From the NCBI GenBank assembly GCA_021781575.1, contig JAJXWP010000015.1, positions 1 through 64,000 of the forward strand: DNA of 64,000 bases, read 5' to 3'. The notes beneath the pieces are model-generated. The model ran no database searches. It saw nothing but the letters and a program-made list of their open reading frames with translations, and was not told the origin of the DNA. Positions 19,399 through 29,251 of the stretch are shown piece by piece; position 1 is the first letter of the stretch; every line of letters starts with the position of its first letter. The stretch is from Pseudomonadota bacterium (GTDB lineage Bacteria > Pseudomonadota > Alphaproteobacteria > Rhodospirillales > Magnetospirillaceae). Both the position numbers and the translations under genes were made by a program.

Positions 19399-19491
19399 TA
19401 CTCTAAGAGCAATAACCGACGCAAGACTACCCCGGGCCATCGAGGCCAATTTGTCCGTGCCCGCCGAGGCCTGTTTATCAAGGAGCTGCAG

Positions 19492-20229
19492 ATGGTTCAA
19501 AGCCCGAACACCGCCACCGCCTCGCCCGAGGAAGTGGCTCGCTTCCAGGCGATGGCCGACGCGTGGTGGGATGCCGAAGGGGACTTCAAGCCTCTGCATC
19601 AGTTGAATCCGCCGCGCCTTTCTTTCATGCGCGACAAGCTGCTCGAACATTTCGACCGGGACGGCACGTCCGCACGCCCGTTCCAGGGACTGTCGCTGCT
19701 CGATGTCGGATGCGGCGGCGGCCTGCTGTCCGAACCGCTGGCCCGCCTGGGCTTCGCCGTCACCGGCATCGATGCCGGCGAGAAGAATATCGCGGTCGCC
19801 CGCCTGCATGCCGAACACAGCGGACTGGCCATCGACTACCGCTGCGCTATGCCGGAACAGCTTACCGAACGGTTCGACGTCGTGATGGCCATGGAAGTGG
19901 TGGAACATGTGCCCGATGTCGGCGCCTTCCTCTCTGCCGCCACCGACCGTCTGAAGCCGGGGGGAGCCTTCCTCGGCGCCACCTTGAACCGCAACGCCAA
20001 GTCCTTCGCCCTGGCCATCGTCGGTGCCGAATACCTGTTGCGCTGGCTGCCGCGGGGCACCCACGACTGGCGAAAATTCGTACGCCCTTCGGAGCTGGCC
20101 GCTGCCCTTCGCCGCGCCGGCATCGCCCCGAAATCATTTGAAGGAATCAGCTTCGACATGCTCCGCGACCGCTGGGAACGCTGCCAGTCGCTGGACGTGA
20201 ATTACTTGGTATACGGCGTGAAAAACTAG
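19492..20229 (+). CDS. ubiG: Bifunctional 2-polyprenyl-6-hydroxyphenol methylase / 3-demethylubiquinol 3-O-methyltransferase
   Basis: 245-residue SAM methyltransferase performing both O-methylations of ubiquinone synthesis. Characteristic start region: FQAMADAWWDAEGDFKPLHQ and LNPPRLSFMRD. SAM loop: LLDVGCGGGLLSEPLARLG. Membrane-interaction segment: GTHDWRKFVRPSEL. ATG 19492 is fixed by AAGGAG 6 nt upstream; a longer open frame begins at 19168 but adds only non-family sequence. The stop TAG overlaps the convergent phosphoesterase stop by 4 nt. Confidence 0.97.
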   Translation: MVQSPNTATASPEEVARFQAMADAWWDAEGDFKPLHQLNPPRLSFMRDKLLEHFDRDGTSARPFQGLSLLDVGCGGGLLSEPLARLGFAVTGIDAGEKNIAVARLHAEHSGLAIDYRCAMPEQLTERFDVVMAMEVVEHVPDVGAFLSAATDRLKPGGAFLGATLNRNAKSFALAIVGAEYLLRWLPRGTHDWRKFVRPSELAAALRRAGIAPKSFEGISFDMLRDRWERCQSLDVNYLVYGVKN

Positions 20230-21041
20230 CTGGTTGGCAGGGTTTCCGCCAATCTCGCCCCCAGCCGTACCGGAGCGATGCGCCTGGCCAGGCCGTTGGT
20301 GTCGTCGGTCTCGACGAATACGGCGCAAAGGGTTCCCGGACCCTCGGCCGGGGTCAGGCGCTCGCCGGGCATCTTGCGCACGAAGCGCGAGGTGGCGGCG
20401 TCCTTCTTCATGCCGATCACCGAATCGTAGTCGCCGCACATTCCCGCGTCGGTCTGGTAGGCGGTGCCGCGCGGCAGGATCTGCGCATCGCCGGTGGGAA
20501 TATGGCTATGGCTGCCGACGACAAGCGAAGCCCGGCCGTCGGCGTAATGGGCCAGCGCCATTTTTTCGCTCGACGCCTCGCAATGGACATCGACGATCAC
20601 CGCACCGACGGCGGCCCCCAGGGGATGGCGATTCAGTTCGGATTCGAGGGCGGCGAACGGATCGTCGAGGGGATCCATGAACAGCCGCCCCATCACTTGC
20701 ACCACCATGACCTTGCGGCCCCGCGTCGCCGTATAGACGCCCGCCCCCTTGCCCGGTGTTCCCGGCGGGTAGTTGCGCGGCCGCAGCACGCGCCCATCGG
20801 CATCGAGGAAGGGAATGATCTCGCGTTGATCCCAGCTGTGGTTGCCCAGCGTGATCACATCCACGCCGGCCTCGAAGAATTCCTCGCAGATTTTCGGCGT
20901 GATGCCAAAACCGTGGGCGGCGTTCTCGCCATTGGCGACGACGAAATCCAGATTCAGGCGTCGACGCAAATCGGGAACATGGCTCAGGATCGCCTCGCGC
21001 CCCGAACGCCCCACCACGTCGCCGCAGAACAACAATCTCAT
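20226..21041 (-). CDS. YmdB-type metallophosphoesterase (TIGR00282 family)
   Basis: 271-residue calcineurin-like phosphoesterase. Metal-binding motifs in order: FCGDVVGRSGREA, VANGENAAHG, GNHSWDQRE, VDVHCEASSEK and VGSHSHIPTGD. Homologues such as Bacillus YmdB hydrolyse cyclic nucleotides in vitro; the role in proteobacteria is not settled. ATG 21041 is chosen because it gives a 4-nt ATGA overlap with the upstream FTHF cyclo-ligase gene and the family N-terminus MRLLFCGDV. Confidence 0.92.
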   Translation of the reverse strand: MRLLFCGDVVGRSGREAILSHVPDLRRRLNLDFVVANGENAAHGFGITPKICEEFFEAGVDVITLGNHSWDQREIIPFLDADGRVLRPRNYPPGTPGKGAGVYTATRGRKVMVVQVMGRLFMDPLDDPFAALESELNRHPLGAAVGAVIVDVHCEASSEKMALAHYADGRASLVVGSHSHIPTGDAQILPRGTAYQTDAGMCGDYDSVIGMKKDAATSRFVRKMPGERLTPAEGPGTLCAVFVETDDTNGLARRIAPVRLGARLAETLPTS

Positions 21042-21628
21042 GACAGCGCCTCCCGCGCCCCTTGCTCGGTAACGATCCAATCCAGTCGCTGGTCATGTCC
21101 CTCGCAGGGCAACCGGGCGAATTCCTGCGCCGCATAGCCCAGCCCGACGGCAACGACGGGATGCAGGCCGCGCAACGCCTCCAGGCTCCGGTCGTAATAG
21201 CCCCCGCCGTAGCCGAGCCGCCCCCCATGGCGATCGAATCCCAGCAAAGGCAGCAACAGCATATCTGGAACGACCCGCGCCGCCGCCGACGCCGGATGGC
21301 GAGTGCCATGCGGCCCCTCTTCCAAGGGATCGCCAGCGGCCCAGCGGCGGAATTCCAGCGGCGCCCCCCTGCCCACCACCACTGGCAAGGCGCCGATGCA
21401 GCCGAGCCGGCCGAGCCGTTCGAGCAACGGCCGGTCGTCGACTTCGTCGCCGATCGGCCAGTAGCCGGCGACCACCATGCCGGGCCGCCAGGTGACCGCA
21501 TCCAGGAAAGCATCGGCGATTCGGGCGCCCGCCGTATCCTGCAGCCTGGCATGGGCGTCGCGGCGCAAACTGCGCGCCTCTCGTCTCAGAGTCTGCTTCA
21601 TCTCGTCAGGGGAGCGACGATCGGTCAT
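21038..21628 (-). CDS. ygfA: 5-formyltetrahydrofolate cyclo-ligase
   Basis: 196-residue ATP-dependent enzyme converting 5-formyl-THF to 5,10-methenyl-THF. It has the N-terminal basic helix (MKQTLRREARSLRRDAHARL) and the C-terminal nucleotide/folate motif (GFDRHGGRLGYGGGYYDRSL). The ATG at 21628 gives the family length; the longer frame upstream runs into the structured RNA region. In many proteobacteria this gene lies directly downstream of zapA and 6S RNA, exactly as here. Confidence 0.95.
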   Translation of the reverse strand: MTDRRSPDEMKQTLRREARSLRRDAHARLQDTAGARIADAFLDAVTWRPGMVVAGYWPIGDEVDDRPLLERLGRLGCIGALPVVVGRGAPLEFRRWAAGDPLEEGPHGTRHPASAAARVVPDMLLLPLLGFDRHGGRLGYGGGYYDRSLEALRGLHPVVAVGLGYAAQEFARLPCEGHDQRLDWIVTEQGAREALS

Positions 21629-21765
21629 CGCCGTCGAACGGAAAGGGTGAAGCGGAGCCACACAGGCCGTCGGCTCGCACGATCCCTCCGTGGCCTGCAT
21701 ACGCAGGTGGGGACCATATACCGAGACCACGGTCCCGGCAGGGACAGCCCCCTGGAGTTCATACA
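21629..21765 (-). ncRNA. ssrS: Candidate 6S RNA between zapA and the FTHF cyclo-ligase gene
   Basis: The 195-nt gap between zapA and ygfA is the canonical position of 6S RNA, which binds sigma-70 RNA polymerase. The gap can fold. TCCCTCCGTGG (21683-21693) pairs with CCACGG (21727-21732) and AGGGA (21740-21744) through an asymmetric internal loop. CCTGC/GCAGG (21694-21698/21703-21707) is a perfect 5-bp hairpin. No long open frame belongs here. The ends are approximate and the full 6S closing stem was not identified, so the assignment rests mainly on synteny plus structure. Confidence 0.55.
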
Positions 21766-21823
21766 TTGGCCCCGGGGATTAAGTCGGCCTAACGCGCCGC
21801 GCAGCACCCGCTTCATTACGAAT

Positions 21824-22147
21824 CTAGGCTTTCTCCAGACGATCCGCAATGGCGTCGATGCGCCGCGTCAGCGCGTCGAGGCCGCCAGCCAGAGCTGCAT
21901 CGGCAGCGGCGGCCGCTTCGACGGCGGCATTACCCCTGCCGCGACGAAGCTCGGTGATTTCGTCGGCCATCAATAGAGACAGCATGACCAGCAGGCGGGC
22001 GTCGCCCACCTGGCCGACCGACCGCAGGAGGGCCGCTGCGCGGCGATCCACTTCGGCTGCCAGAGTCCGCAGATAATCTTCCTGGCCCTCGTCGCAGCTG
22101 ACATCGTAGCTGCGCCCGACAATGGTGATGGAGACCGTGACGGCCAT
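21824..22147 (-). CDS. zapA: Cell division protein ZapA
   Basis: 107-residue FtsZ-ring cross-linking protein. The N-terminal domain has the family pattern VTVSITIVGRSYDVSCDEGQ followed by the YLRTLAAEVDRRA helix. The C-terminal half is a coiled coil (ADEITELRRGRG, then an Ala-rich helix to the end). Length matches the family. It lies 4 nt downstream of the small coiled-coil gene, so the two are cotranscribed. Confidence 0.95.
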   Translation of the reverse strand: MAVTVSITIVGRSYDVSCDEGQEDYLRTLAAEVDRRAAALLRSVGQVGDARLLVMLSLLMADEITELRRGRGNAAVEAAAAADAALAGGLDALTRRIDAIADRLEKA

Positions 22148-22151
22148 CCGT

Positions 22152-22382
22152 TCATTCCTCCAGGATCAGCGTCAGCCGGCCGATGGCGCCGTCGAGCCGC
22201 GCCTCGACCAGCCGCGACGCTTCGTCGAGGCGCCGGTAGTCTTCGTGGGCCCGACGCAGCTCTCCCTCGAGGAAGAGATCGCCGTTGTGGTGCGCGGTCA
22301 CGCCTTCCAGCCGCTGCAGCGCGCGCTCGAGGCGTTCGATGGCCGCGCGGCTGCGCGGCAACTGATTGTCGCTTTCGTCCAA
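22152..22382 (-). CDS. Small coiled-coil protein upstream of ZapA (ZauP-like / DUF4164-like)
   Basis: About 76 residues, almost entirely predicted coiled coil (AAIERLERALQRLEG; ELRRAHEDYRRLDEASRLVE; RLDGAIGRLTLILEE). In Caulobacter the gene immediately upstream of zapA encodes ZauP, a coiled-coil partner of ZapA. Position, size and composition here fit that role, but sequence identity cannot be judged. A TTG start at 22382 is preferred because GGAGGG lies 9 nt upstream. A longer version from TTG 22433 (93 aa) is possible. Confidence 0.75.
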   Translation of the reverse strand: MDESDNQLPRSRAAIERLERALQRLEGVTAHHNGDLFLEGELRRAHEDYRRLDEASRLVEARLDGAIGRLTLILEE

Positions 22383-22534
22383 CGCATTCGCCCTCCGGTG
22401 GGCGAGTGTAGGTGGCGCCCCTGGTCCCGTCAACGACCGCTGGAAACCATCGGGCGATCGTATTAAACAAGTGCCCCTGACAAGCGCTCCTTAGTCATCC
22501 CGAGCGATTGCCTTCAAGCCCCCCTTGCCGAAGG

Positions 22535-23229
22535 ATGAAACCCTTGCAAGCCGCCGTCATCGTCTTTCCCGGCTCCAACTGCGATCGCGACGTCGCCACG
22601 GCGCTGGAAGCCAGCATGGGCCACGCGCCCGCCATGGTATGGCATCGCGATACCGAACTGCCCGACGTCGACCTTGTGGTGGTGCCGGGAGGCTTCTCCT
22701 ATGGCGACTACTTGCGCTGCGGCGCCATGGCGGCCCATTCGCCGATCATGCGCGAAGTGAAGGCGCGAGCCGCCAAGGGAACACCGGTGCTGGGAATCTG
22801 CAACGGATTCCAGATCCTGACCGAGGCCGGCCTGCTGCCCGGCATACTGATGCGCAACGCAGAACTGAAGTTCATCTGCAAGGACGTGCATTTGCGCGTG
22901 GAAACCTCGGACAGCCCGTTTACCCGCCGATACAATGCCGGCACCGTAGTGCGGTTCCCCATCGCCCATGCCGAAGGAAATTTCTTCGCCGACGCCGCCA
23001 CCCTTGAGCAACTGGAAGGCGACGGCCGCGTGGCGTTCCGCTATGTGACGCCGGACGGCGAGGCCAGCCCCGAGGCCAATCCCAACGGCTCGGCCCGCAA
23101 CATTGCTGGCATCTACGACGAGACGCGCCGCGTCCTCGGCCTGATGCCGCACCCTGAACGCCTGGCCGAGGCGGCGCTGGGGGGGACCGACGGCAAGGCG
23201 ATGTTCGACGGACTGGTGGAGGCGCTATC

Positions 23230-23233
<4 letters not shown>
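22535..23233 (+). CDS. purQ: Phosphoribosylformylglycinamidine synthase subunit PurQ
   Basis: 232-residue glutaminase subunit of FGAM synthase. It supplies ammonia to PurL. The class I amidotransferase nucleophile is in [15 protein letters not shown]; the catalytic His and Glu are in GLMPHPER. The N-terminus [14 protein letters not shown] is family-typical. The start is ambiguous: ATG 22535 directly follows AAGG, while TTG 22544 has it at a normal distance. PurS, the third subunit, is not upstream. It overlaps purL by 4 nt (GTGA). Confidence 0.97.
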
Positions 23234-25443
<2,210 letters not shown>

Positions 25444-25461
25444 ATGGAGATAGCTGCCGCC

Positions 25462-25710
25462 ATGGCCATGGAAGCCGCCCAAATTGCCGCCCTGATCAAG
25501 GAAAGCCTGCCCGACGCCGAGGTTACCATCGAAGACTTGCGGGGCGATGGTGACCATTATGCGGCGCTGGTCGTGTCGCCCGCCTTCCGCGGCAAGAGCC
25601 GGGTGCAACAGCACCAGATGGTCTACGGCGCCTTGCGGGGCAAGATGGGCGGCGAATTGCACGCCCTGGCCCTGCAGACCTCGGCGCCGGAGGACGCCCC
25701 GACGTTCTAG
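25462..25710 (+). CDS. BolA family protein
   Basis: About 82 residues. BolA-fold signatures: [49 protein letters not shown] and ELHALALQT. BolA proteins pair with CGFS-type monothiol glutaredoxins in Fe-S cluster handling, and grxD follows 200 nt downstream, so a BolA-Grx module is likely. GGAG is 10 nt before ATG 25462; ATG 25468 is also possible. The TAG stop lies inside the CTAG box that begins the structured element at 25707. Confidence 0.93.
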   Translation: MAMEAAQIAALIKESLPDAEVTIEDLRGDGDHYAALVVSPAFRGKSRVQQHQMVYGALRGKMGGELHALALQTSAPEDAPTF

Positions 25711-25842
25711 TGCAGTGACTCATGCAAGAGGCTCATTGCACCAGGCCTATCAAAGACCCTCGCCAGCCGAGGCAAGGAGCAGGAGTCGGGCAGATGTCAA
25801 CCTACCCGACTCCCGGTCCGTTGACATCCCGGCTGGTCGAGG
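25707..25842 (+). repeat. Structured stop-codon-abutting element, copy 1 (bolA-grxD)
   Basis: The first 38 nt (25707-25744) begin CTAGTGCAGTGA, end CATTGCACCAG, and pair end to end. An 11-nt spacer leads to CCCTCGCC. CCTCG-CCAGCCG (25758-25769) then pairs with CGGCTGG-t-CGAGG (25830-25842). Between these arms, GGAGTCGGG (25782-25790) pairs with CCCGACTCC (25805-25813), and GATGTCAAC (25793-25801) pairs with GTTGACATC (25820-25828), in overlapping (pseudoknot) order. The 38-nt unit is the same family as 34687-34724 and 52791-52828. Confidence 0.75.
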
Positions 25843-25909
25843 CCATATGGCGATGCGGGCTCCCGCCCTTACCGTAATTGCTTTGCGCCAACCAAGGATT
25901 TGACACCAG

Positions 25910-26239
<330 letters not shown>

Positions 26240-26260
26240 CTGCCAAGAGCTGCTGACTGC

Positions 26261-26295
26261 AAAAGAGCCCGGCGGTATTCCCGCCGGGCTCTTTT
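26261..26295. terminator. Bidirectional rho-independent terminator between grxD and rpsD
   Basis: AAAAGAGCCCGGCGG (26261-26275), a 5-nt loop TATTC and CCGCCGGGCTCTTTT (26281-26295) form a perfect 15-bp arm pair including A/T tails on both sides. It can end both the rightward bolA-grxD transcript and the leftward rpsD transcript. Confidence 0.93.
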
Positions 26296-26317
26296 CGTTT
26301 CCGCCATACAGCGTTGA

Positions 26318-26935
26318 TCAGCGCGAATAGAATTCGATGACCAGGTTGGGTTCCATCTGCACCGGGTAGGGCACGTCGGCCAGCTTCGGAGCGCGGACGA
26401 ACGTGCCCTTCATCTCCTTGTGATCGACATTCAGATAGTCCGGAACGTCGCGCTCGGGCGACTGGGCGGCTTCCAGCACCAGGGCCATGTCGCGCGATTT
26501 GTCCTTGAGCGCGATGACGTCGTTGTCCTTGACCTGATAGGAGGCGATGTTGAGCCGCTTGCCGTTAACCCGGATATGGCCGTGATTGACGATTTGCCGG
26601 GCGGCAAACGGCGTCGGCGCGAACTTCATGCGATAGACGACGGCGTCGAGGCGGCGCTCCAGGAGCTCGATCAGGTTCTCCGAGGTGTCGCCGCGGCGGC
26701 GCACGGCCTCGTCATAGAGCTTGCGGAACTGTTTCTCGCCGATATTGCCGTAATAGCCCTTCAGCTTCTGCTTGGCCATCAACTGGGTGCCGAAGTCGGA
26801 CGGCTTCTTGCGGCGCTGCCCGTGCTGGCCCGGCGGATTCTCGTGCCCCTTGTTGAGAGGGCTCTTGCTGCGGCCCCAAAGGTTGACGCCGAGGCGGCGA
26901 TTGATCTTGTATTTCGCTTCAACGCGCTTGCTCAT
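26318..26935 (-). CDS. rpsD: 30S ribosomal protein S4
   Basis: 205-residue primary 16S rRNA-binding protein. N-terminus [22 protein letters not shown], the basic KNKKPSDFG-like segment ([13 protein letters not shown]) and the S4 RNA-binding domain ([34 protein letters not shown]) are all present. It stands alone, as in many alphaproteobacteria, not in the alpha operon with rpoA. Confidence 0.98.
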   Translation of the reverse strand: MSKRVEAKYKINRRLGVNLWGRSKSPLNKGHENPPGQHGQRRKKPSDFGTQLMAKQKLKGYYGNIGEKQFRKLYDEAVRRRGDTSENLIELLERRLDAVVYRMKFAPTPFAARQIVNHGHIRVNGKRLNIASYQVKDNDVIALKDKSRDMALVLEAAQSPERDVPDYLNVDHKEMKGTFVRAPKLADVPYPVQMEPNLVIEFYSR

Positions 26936-27128
26936 TGGATATCCTTATCCATTGCTGTTGTCCCGATAGTCTCCGGCCGCCGGTGAAACGCCGGCACGGA
27001 GCGGGGAACGGATTGGCTACCGGCCCACATTCTCAGGAGTAGGGGGCGGATTATGCAAAGCAGGCCTCGAGAGTCAAAGGAAAAACGCGCTGGACGGAAC
27101 CGCCGGGTCGGGTTAAGTCCTCCCCCGC

Positions 27129-27791
27129 ATGATATTGACCCCTGTCGATCGATCGTCGCTGCCGGACCTGATTGGCGGCTTCACCGCTGCCCTGGCCGGG
27201 AACCGGCTGGCCCAAATGGTGTTCAACCGGATCGCCGCCCTCCTGCCCGAGGGCGAACTCCTTGCCTTGTCCACCGATGCCGCTCACCACGCCCAGGCGC
27301 TGTCCTTATGCCGCAGCTTCGGCGCGGCCATCGCCGATATCAATCCCAAGGACTATTTCACCTGGGACGGACAAGCCGTCGCCGCCAGGATGGAGCCCAG
27401 CGTAATCATCCACGAGATCGGCCACTACCAGTGGGCCGCGGCCCATCGGCGGACGGTGCTCGACTTCGGATTGGGCGCCGGACCGGAGACTGGGCGCAAG
27501 GCTGAAGCCGATGCCGTGCAGTCGGTATTCGGCGTCGCCGCCGACATCGAGGAAGGGCTGGCCTCGCTCCAGGGCATCCTGTGGGAGGCCGAATTGGGTC
27601 AGCCCGCGCTGCCGGCCTTCCTCGAGCAAAACTGGTTGGAAGGCGGGATCAGCCTGCACAATGTCCGACATTTTGGCAAAATGGTCGAGCTGATGGCGGC
27701 TCACGGGATGATCGACGCGGAGGGCCGCCCTACGCGGGCGCTGCGGCGGCAGGACGACGAAGCGTTCTTTGCTTCATGGCGGCACCGCTGA
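27129..27791 (+). CDS. EpmC-like protein (putative elongation factor P hydroxylase family)
   Basis: 220 residues. A metalloenzyme-like HExxH-type segment VIIHEIGHYQWAAAHRR is followed by VLDFGLGAGP, then ADAVQSVFGVAADIEEG and a Trp/Asn segment (QNWLEGGISLHNVRHF). The order resembles E. coli EpmC/YfcM (IHEISHWCIAGKARRELVDFG, then QALDWLFCVAAG). EpmC hydroxylates the lysylated EF-P lysine. The N-terminal third here is longer and unlike EpmC. The assignment is by remembered motif similarity and is moderately sure. No epmA, epmB or efp is in the window. No clear ribosome binding site precedes ATG 27129. Confidence 0.6.
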   Translation: MILTPVDRSSLPDLIGGFTAALAGNRLAQMVFNRIAALLPEGELLALSTDAAHHAQALSLCRSFGAAIADINPKDYFTWDGQAVAARMEPSVIIHEIGHYQWAAAHRRTVLDFGLGAGPETGRKAEADAVQSVFGVAADIEEGLASLQGILWEAELGQPALPAFLEQNWLEGGISLHNVRHFGKMVELMAAHGMIDAEGRPTRALRRQDDEAFFASWRHR

Positions 27792-27797
27792 ATTTTT

Positions 27798-28451
27798 TTA
27801 TCGCGTGAACAGCACCTTGTCGAGATTCACCCGATCCTGCCAACCCAGGCGCACGAGTTCGGGCACGTCGCTGTCATCGACCGGCAGACCGACGCAGAAA
27901 TAGCCGATCAACGACCAGGCGGTCGGCACGTCGAGGGCGCGCTTCACCTGTTCAGGGTCGATGATCGACACCCAGCCCACACCCAGGCCATGCAAGCGGG
28001 CGGCCAGCCAGAACGTATGGATGGCGGCTACCACCGAATAATCCAATGTCGCCGGCATGGTCTTGCGGCCGAGGCCCTGCCCGGCCAGGGTTTCACGGTC
28101 GCAGAAGACGGCGAGATGAACCGGCGCATCATCCAGGCCGGACAGCTTCAGGCTGGCGTACAGCTTGGCCCGCTCACCCTCGTAATCGGCCAAGGCGTCG
28201 GCATTGCAGGCGACGAAATTGGCCCGCACGGTGGCGCGGCGGTCGGCATCGACAACCCGGACGAACCGCCATGGCTGGGAGTTCCCCACCGAAGGGGCAA
28301 GACAGGCCATGGCGATCAGCCGGTCGACCAACGCCGGGTCCACCGGGTCGCGCCGAAAATGCCGAACGTCTCGGCGCCACACCAGCAGCTGTTCGAAATC
28401 CCGCAGGAAGGCCGCGTCGAACTGCGGCGGCCGAATGGCGTCGAGACTCAT
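27798..28451 (-). CDS. bluB: 5,6-dimethylbenzimidazole synthase
   Basis: 217-residue flavin-destructase of the nitroreductase fold that converts FMNH2 to DMB, the lower ligand of cobalamin. Family signatures are RRDVRHFRRDPVDPALVDRL, MACLAPSVGNSQPWRF and WLAARLHGLGVGWVSIID. Its ATG overlaps the trmJ stop by 4 nt. It ends 6 nt from the convergent EpmC-like gene. No cobalamin riboswitch is seen nearby, consistent with an internal operon position. Confidence 0.95.
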   Translation of the reverse strand: MSLDAIRPPQFDAAFLRDFEQLLVWRRDVRHFRRDPVDPALVDRLIAMACLAPSVGNSQPWRFVRVVDADRRATVRANFVACNADALADYEGERAKLYASLKLSGLDDAPVHLAVFCDRETLAGQGLGRKTMPATLDYSVVAAIHTFWLAARLHGLGVGWVSIIDPEQVKRALDVPTAWSLIGYFCVGLPVDDSDVPELVRLGWQDRVNLDKVLFTR

Positions 28452-29251
28452 GGCTCGTCCTTCTCTCCCTTGCGCTTGCGGAACGTCACCAGCTCATGGA
28501 CCATGCCGTGCAGCGTGCGCACCTCCTGCAAGGTCAGATCGGCCCGTTCAAACATGTTGCGGATGTTGCGCACCATGCTCGGCCGCTTTTCCTCCACGCG
28601 GAAAAAGCCGCAGTCGTCGAGCTCGCGCTCCAGGTGATGGAAGAAGCCGAGCAGTTGCTCCTTGGTGGCCACCGGCGCCGCCCCTTTGGTCATCGCCCGC
28701 GGCTCGGCGGGATTGCCCGCCTGATACCATTCGTAGGCCATGATGAGCACCGACTGGGCCAGATTAAGCGAACAATAGTCGGGATTGAGCGGGACGGTGA
28801 CCACCGTGTCGGCCAGCGCCACGTCGTCGTTCTCCAGCCCGGTCCGCTCGGGGCCGAACAACACGCCACAGGCGAGGTCCTCGGCCAGGAGACCGCGCAA
28901 TTCGACCGCCGCTTGATGTGGAGTGACCACCGGCTTGACCATGAAGCGGTTGCGCCCCGTAGTGGCATAGACCCGGTGCAGATCGGCGATAGCCGCTTCG
29001 GTGGTGTCGAATTGCCTGGCCTTCTGCAGGACGGCATCGGCCCCCGCCGAGGCACGAATTGCCCGCTCGGACAACCAGTCCTCCCGTGGCCGCACCAAGC
29101 GCAGTTCGGTCAACCCGCAATTCAGCATCGCCCGTGCCGTGGTGCCGACATTCTCGGCCAGCTGGGGCTGCACCAGGATTACAGCCGGGCCAGGCCGCGC
29201 GGCGTCCGGGTGCTTTGGGTAGGTTGCCCGCGAAACGTCTCCAGTGGTCAT
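28448..29251 (-). CDS. trmJ: tRNA (cytidine/uridine-2'-O-)-methyltransferase TrmJ
   Basis: 267-residue SPOUT-fold enzyme that 2'-O-methylates position 32 of tRNAs. It has the SPOUT motif set: VILVQPQLAENVGTTARAML (motif 1), GVLFGPERTGLENDDV (motif 2) and VPLNPDYCSLNLAQSVLIMA (motif 3). The C-terminal extension (KEQLLGFFHHLERELDDCGF) is typical of TrmJ and absent from TrmL. The ATG overlaps the cimA stop by one nucleotide. Confidence 0.94.
   Translation of the reverse strand: MTTGDVSRATYPKHPDAARPGPAVILVQPQLAENVGTTARAMLNCGLTELRLVRPREDWLSERAIRASAGADAVLQKARQFDTTEAAIADLHRVYATTGRNRFMVKPVVTPHQAAVELRGLLAEDLACGVLFGPERTGLENDDVALADTVVTVPLNPDYCSLNLAQSVLIMAYEWYQAGNPAEPRAMTKGAAPVATKEQLLGFFHHLERELDDCGFFRVEEKRPSMVRNIRNMFERADLTLQEVRTLHGMVHELVTFRKRKGEKDEP

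Noticed and set aside
19168-19491. 108-codon N-terminal extension of ubiG
   Set aside because: The extension covers the divergent promoter region and the lysC start; AAGGAG fixes the start at 19492.
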